Part shown: positions 61,116 to 64,000 of the stretch, piece by piece
Layout of the letters: each line of letters begins with the position of its first letter
Numbering within the stretch: position 1 is the first letter of the stretch
Assembly: GCF_018130765.1 (NCBI RefSeq)
Contig: NZ_JAFCJZ010000010.1
Span: forward strand, 62,001-126,000
Length of the DNA: 64,000 nucleotides
Source of the DNA: Bradyrhizobium iriomotense
GTDB lineage: Bacteria; Pseudomonadota; Alphaproteobacteria; Rhizobiales; Xanthobacteraceae
Direction: 5' to 3'
The notes under the pieces: generated by a model
Databases searched by the model: none
Seen by the model: the letters and a program-made list of their open reading frames with translations, nothing else
Told to the model about the DNA's origin: nothing
Translations under genes and position numbers: made by a program

Positions 61116-61808
61116 ATGTTTACGCTGTTTCATCATCCGTTCTGTCCGCATTCGCGCTTCATCCGCCTGATCGCGGGCGAATACGGGCTCGACCTCAAGC
61201 TGGTCGAGGAGCGCAGCTGGGAACGGCGCGAGGCATTTTTGCTGCTCAACGCGGCAGGCACGACGCCGGTGCTGGTGGACGACGAGCAGCCGCCGATCCC
61301 GGGCGCGGCGATCATCGCCGAATATGTCGACGAGGCCTATGGCGCCGGGATGGGACCCAAGCGCCTGATGCCGGAGACGGTCACCGAGCGCGTCGAGGTG
61401 CGCCGGCTGATGGCCTGGTTCAACGAGAAGTTCTTCGAGGAGGTCTCGCATCCTCTCGTCACCGAGCGCATCTACAAGCGCTTCATGAGCGAGGAGAATG
61501 GCGGGGGCGCGCCCTCCGCCGACGTAATGCGCGCGGCCAAGGCCAACGTGCGCTATCATCTGGCCTATATCGGCTGGCTGGCGCAGACGCGCAACTTCCT
61601 CGCCGGAGACCGGCTCACCTACGCGGATCTCGCCGCCGCGGCGCATCTCTCGGCGATCGACTATCTAGGCGACGTGCCATGGAGCGAGGACGACGCAGCA
61701 AAGGCGTGGTACGCGCGGGTGAAATCCCGCCCGTCGTTCCGCCCGCTGCTGAGCGAATGGCTGGCCGGCGTGCCGGCGTCGCGGACCTACGTGGACCTGG
61801 ATTTCTGA
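61116..61808 (+). CDS. Glutathione S-transferase family protein
   Basis: 230 aa. N-terminal thioredoxin fold with FHHPFCPHSRFIR (Cys/Ser near the usual catalytic spot), AAGTTPVLVDDEQPPIPGAAIIAEYVD (cis-Pro and gamma-glutamyl-binding site), then a helical C-terminal domain (AGDRLTYADLAAAAHLSAIDYL). Reaction unknown. Just upstream of queG, possibly co-transcribed. Confidence 0.87.
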   Translation: MFTLFHHPFCPHSRFIRLIAGEYGLDLKLVEERSWERREAFLLLNAAGTTPVLVDDEQPPIPGAAIIAEYVDEAYGAGMGPKRLMPETVTERVEVRRLMAWFNEKFFEEVSHPLVTERIYKRFMSEENGGGAPSADVMRAAKANVRYHLAYIGWLAQTRNFLAGDRLTYADLAAAAHLSAIDYLGDVPWSEDDAAKAWYARVKSRPSFRPLLSEWLAGVPASRTYVDLDF

Positions 61809-62932
61809 GCTCCGATCCGACTGAACTGAAGGCGGCGCTCGAACGCGAGGCGCGCGCGCTCGGCTTCGACTGCATCGGCATCACCGCGCCCGGAACAATC
61901 GAGGCGGCCGGAAAGCACTTCCTCGAATTCATCGCGTCCGGCGGCTATGGCGACATGGACTGGCTCGCCGCGCAGCCGGAGCGCCGGGTCGATCCGCGCG
62001 GGCTGTGGGCGGACGTGCGCTCGGTCATCATGCTCGGCGTCAATTACGGTCCCGATTCCGATCCGCTGACGATCCTGAAGCAGCGCACGCGCGCGGCGAT
62101 CTCGGTCTACGCGCAGGGCGACGACTATCACGACCTCATCAAGAAGCGACTGAAGGCGCTGGCGCGCTGGCTGGTCGCGACCGCGCCGTCGGACGTGAAA
62201 GTGTTCGTCGACACCGCGGCGGTGATGGAAAAGCCGCTGGCGCAGGCCGCGCATCTGGGCTGGCAGGGCAAGCACACCAATCTGGTCTCGCGCGAGTTCG
62301 GCTCGTGGTTGTTTCTCGGCGCGATCTACACGACGCTGGAACTGCCGCGCGACGATGCCGAGATCGATCATTGCGGCTCGTGCCGGGCGTGTCTCGACAT
62401 CTGCCCGACCGCGGCGTTTCCCGTGCCCTACAAGCTCGATGCGCGGCGCTGCATTTCGTATCTCACCATCGAGAACAAGGGACCGATCCCGCACGAATTT
62501 CGCAAAAGCATCGGCAATCGCATCTATGGCTGCGACGATTGCCTTGCCGCCTGTCCGTGGAACAAGTTCGCGCAGGAGGGGCGCGAAGCAAAACTCGCGG
62601 CGCGCGACGAGCTGCGCGCGCCATCGCTTGCCGAACTCGCGCGGCTCGACGATGCGGCGTTTCGCACGCTGTTCACGAAGTCACCGGTCAAGCGCATCGG
62701 CCGCGACCGGTTCCTGCGCAACGTGCTGATTGCGATCGGCAACTCCGGCGAGGTGGCGCTGGCGGACGAGGCGCGGCGATTGCTGGATGACGCGAGCGCG
62801 CTGGTGCGCGGGGCTGCGGTGTGGGCGCTGGGGCAGTTGGTGGAGCGGCAAGAGTTTGAGGCGATGAAATCTGCCGCGGCGGGCAACGAGCACGACGAGA
62901 GTGTGCGTCAGGAGTGGCGGGCCGCTTCCTGA
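61757..62932 (+). CDS. queG: Epoxyqueuosine reductase QueG
   Basis: Cobalamin- and iron-sulfur-dependent enzyme for the last step of queuosine tRNA modification. Two 4Fe-4S motifs: CGSCRACLDICPT and CDDCLAACPWNKF; VDTAAVMEKPLA holds the probable catalytic Asp. A C-terminal HEAT-like segment follows. Start is uncertain: ATG 61757 overlaps the GST gene by 52 nt; CTG at 61805 (LSSDPTELKAALERE) would fit the family N-terminus better. Confidence 0.93.
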   Translation: MAGRRAGVADLRGPGFLSSDPTELKAALEREARALGFDCIGITAPGTIEAAGKHFLEFIASGGYGDMDWLAAQPERRVDPRGLWADVRSVIMLGVNYGPDSDPLTILKQRTRAAISVYAQGDDYHDLIKKRLKALARWLVATAPSDVKVFVDTAAVMEKPLAQAAHLGWQGKHTNLVSREFGSWLFLGAIYTTLELPRDDAEIDHCGSCRACLDICPTAAFPVPYKLDARRCISYLTIENKGPIPHEFRKSIGNRIYGCDDCLAACPWNKFAQEGREAKLAARDELRAPSLAELARLDDAAFRTLFTKSPVKRIGRDRFLRNVLIAIGNSGEVALADEARRLLDDASALVRGAAVWALGQLVERQEFEAMKSAAAGNEHDESVRQEWRAAS

Positions 62933-62969
62933 CTTGATTTCGCCACCCGTTCCCGCAAAGTCGCGCGCC

Positions 62970-63767
62970 ATGACAAACATGCCTTTCTTCACCCGCGAGG
63001 GCGATACATTCCATCCGACGGAAGTCGCCAATGGTCCGTGGGACCCGAAATCGCTGCACGGACGCGTCATCGTCGGCCTGCTCGGCTTTGCCATCGAGGA
63101 GCGCCATTCCGGTCCCGATTTCGTGCCGGCGCGGCTCACCGTCGACATGTTCCGGCTGCCGACCATCGACAAGCCGATCGAAGTGACGACACGACTCGTC
63201 CGCGATGGACTGCGCATCCGCGTGGTCGAAGCGGAGTTCGTCTCCGGCGGCGTCAGCATGGCGCGCGCCTCGTGCCAGCTGCTGCGCAAAACCCAGAATC
63301 CCGACGGCAATGTCTGGTCGCCGCCGAACTGGGAGGTGCCGAAGCCATCAGATATTCCAAAGCCGACCGATCCCAGGCTCGGCATGAACGGCAAATGGAC
63401 GACGCGCCCGATCGTCGGGCACATGGGCTCGCTCGGGCCGCGCCGATTGTGGATGAGCGAGGTGCGCGAGCTCGTTGCCGGCGTTGCGATGACGCCGTTC
63501 GTGCATGTCGCTGTCGGCGCCGACTTCGCGAGCCCTTTCGCCAATGCCGGCGACAAGGGACTCGGCTACATCAACAGCGACGTCACGATCTATCTGCACC
63601 GTCTGCCGGTGACGAACTGGATCGGCTTCGACGTGGTGAACCACCACGCCACCGACGGCGTCGCAATCGGCGAATGCTGGCTCTATGACGAACAGGGCCC
63701 GATCGGCACCGCCACGGTCGCAGCGCTGGCGCAGCGCAAGCCGATGGCAAATCCGTCCAAGCGATAG
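62970..63767 (+). CDS. Acyl-CoA thioesterase-like (TesB/4HBT_3 hot-dog) protein
   Basis: 265 aa from ATG 62970 (MTNMPFFTREGDTF). Double hot-dog architecture: LHGRVIVGLLGFAIEE and VPARLTVDMFRLPTIDKPIEV in the first half, FVHVAVGADFASPFAN and DGVAIGECWLYDEQGPIGTATV in the second. The pattern fits thioesterase-superfamily acyl-CoA thioesterases. Substrate unknown. Confidence 0.75.
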   Translation: MTNMPFFTREGDTFHPTEVANGPWDPKSLHGRVIVGLLGFAIEERHSGPDFVPARLTVDMFRLPTIDKPIEVTTRLVRDGLRIRVVEAEFVSGGVSMARASCQLLRKTQNPDGNVWSPPNWEVPKPSDIPKPTDPRLGMNGKWTTRPIVGHMGSLGPRRLWMSEVRELVAGVAMTPFVHVAVGADFASPFANAGDKGLGYINSDVTIYLHRLPVTNWIGFDVVNHHATDGVAIGECWLYDEQGPIGTATVAALAQRKPMANPSKR

Positions 63768-63788
63768 GCCGCGCCCCCTCTCCCCTCC

Positions 63789-63890
63789 GTCATTCCGGGG
63801 CGCGCCCTCTTGGGGCGCGAGCCCGGAATCCATACTCCCGATGGTGGTTATGGATTCCGGGCTCGCGACTTCGTCGCGCCCCGGAATGAC
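63789..63890. repeat. Palindromic intergenic repeat (GTCATTCCGGGG family), second copy
   Basis: Outer arms GTCATTCCGGGGCGCG and CGCGCCCCGGAATGAC, inner arms GCCCGGAATCCATA and TATGGATTCCGGGC. Same family as 11858-11936. It sits between two converging genes and may act as a bidirectional terminator. Confidence 0.78.
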
Positions 63891-63909
63891 GATGTGGAGA
63901 GAGGCGCGC

Positions 63910-64000
63910 CTACGCCAGATGCCGCTTCATCTCCGGCCGCGCCTTCAGCTCGGCGCCCTGCTTGGCGACGATCTTTGCGATGCGCTCCGGCGCGAACTTC
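63910..64000 (-). CDS. 3' end of an unidentified gene (partial)
   Basis: On the minus strand an open frame ends ...AELKARPEMKRHLA at a TAG (63910-63912). About 29 codons are in the window. The composition is coding-like (preceded by KFAPERIAKIVAKQG). I do not recognise the family. Confidence 0.6.
   Translation of the reverse strand, partial: KFAPERIAKIVAKQGAELKARPEMKRHLA

Overview
This 64 kb window is a high-GC alphaproteobacterial chromosome segment. It is most likely Bradyrhizobium or a close relative such as Rhodopseudomonas. The evidence is the gene order lptC-lptA-lptB-rpoN-hpf-ptsN, the addAB-trxA block, the FYDLN-type (TIGR02300) and DUF1150 proteins, a small heat-shock gene behind a ROSE-like RNA thermometer, OhrR/Ohr, a tyrosine-containing DivL-type kinase, and imperfect palindromic intergenic repeats. 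Almost everything is ordinary single-copy housekeeping DNA, densely packed with 4-nt stop/start overlaps. No phage, transposase, integrase, rRNA or CRISPR is visible.

Layout. 0.2-6.3 kb: an orphan ParA-type ATPase, mutM, then ubiE-ubiB-coaBC-dut. The coaBC product carries an N-terminal FitA-like ribbon-helix-helix (antitoxin) DNA-binding domain and is preceded by two close palindromes with FitA-like half-sites. 6.5-19 kb: divL, a tsaE-amgK fusion, a PilZ protein, murU, addB, addA, trxA. This block combines cell-cycle signalling, tRNA t6A synthesis, MurNAc recycling and recombination repair. 19-30.5 kb (minus strand): an SRPBCC protein, a metallophosphoesterase, and the run sppA, ihfB, lapA-like, trpF, trpB, trpA, accD, folC; then rpsA and cmk-aroA. 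32-35 kb: the TIGR02300 protein, tRNA-Ala(GGC), divergent ohrR/ohr with two operators, and a CaiB-type CoA transferase. 35.4-39.7 kb: ugpBAEC glycerol-3-phosphate uptake with a Pho-box-like site. 39.8-40.8 kb: a sigma32-type promoter, ROSE-like hairpin, hsp20 and a DUF1150 gene. 41-48.3 kb: a TPR protein, ptsN, hpf, rpoN, lptB, lptA, lptC. 48.4-50.5 kb: an RNase D-like exonuclease and a HAD-UbiA prenyltransferase. 50.6-56.3 kb: an accessory-looking stretch with parDE, an MFS transporter, a large autotransporter and a LuxR regulator, ending at tRNA-Leu(CAG). 56.8-61 kb: a complex I NDUFA9-like protein, a DprE2-like reductase, a DprE1-like oxidase and uppP. 61.1-64 kb: a GST, queG, an acyl-CoA thioesterase-like gene, and the 3' end of an unidentified gene.

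How the parts fit. The UbiA protein (resembling decaprenyl-phosphate phosphoribosyltransferase), the DprE1-like oxidase, the DprE2-like reductase and UppP together suggest a polyprenyl-phosphate-linked pentose (ribose/arabinose) donor pathway, split by the accessory stretch. AmgK plus MurU make a peptidoglycan-sugar salvage route. LptA/B/C are part of the LPS export machine. Points most worth a second look are the DNA-binding CoaBC with its putative operators, the DivL tyrosine, the ROSE/sigma32 element, and the DprE-type pathway with its degenerate HAD domain.
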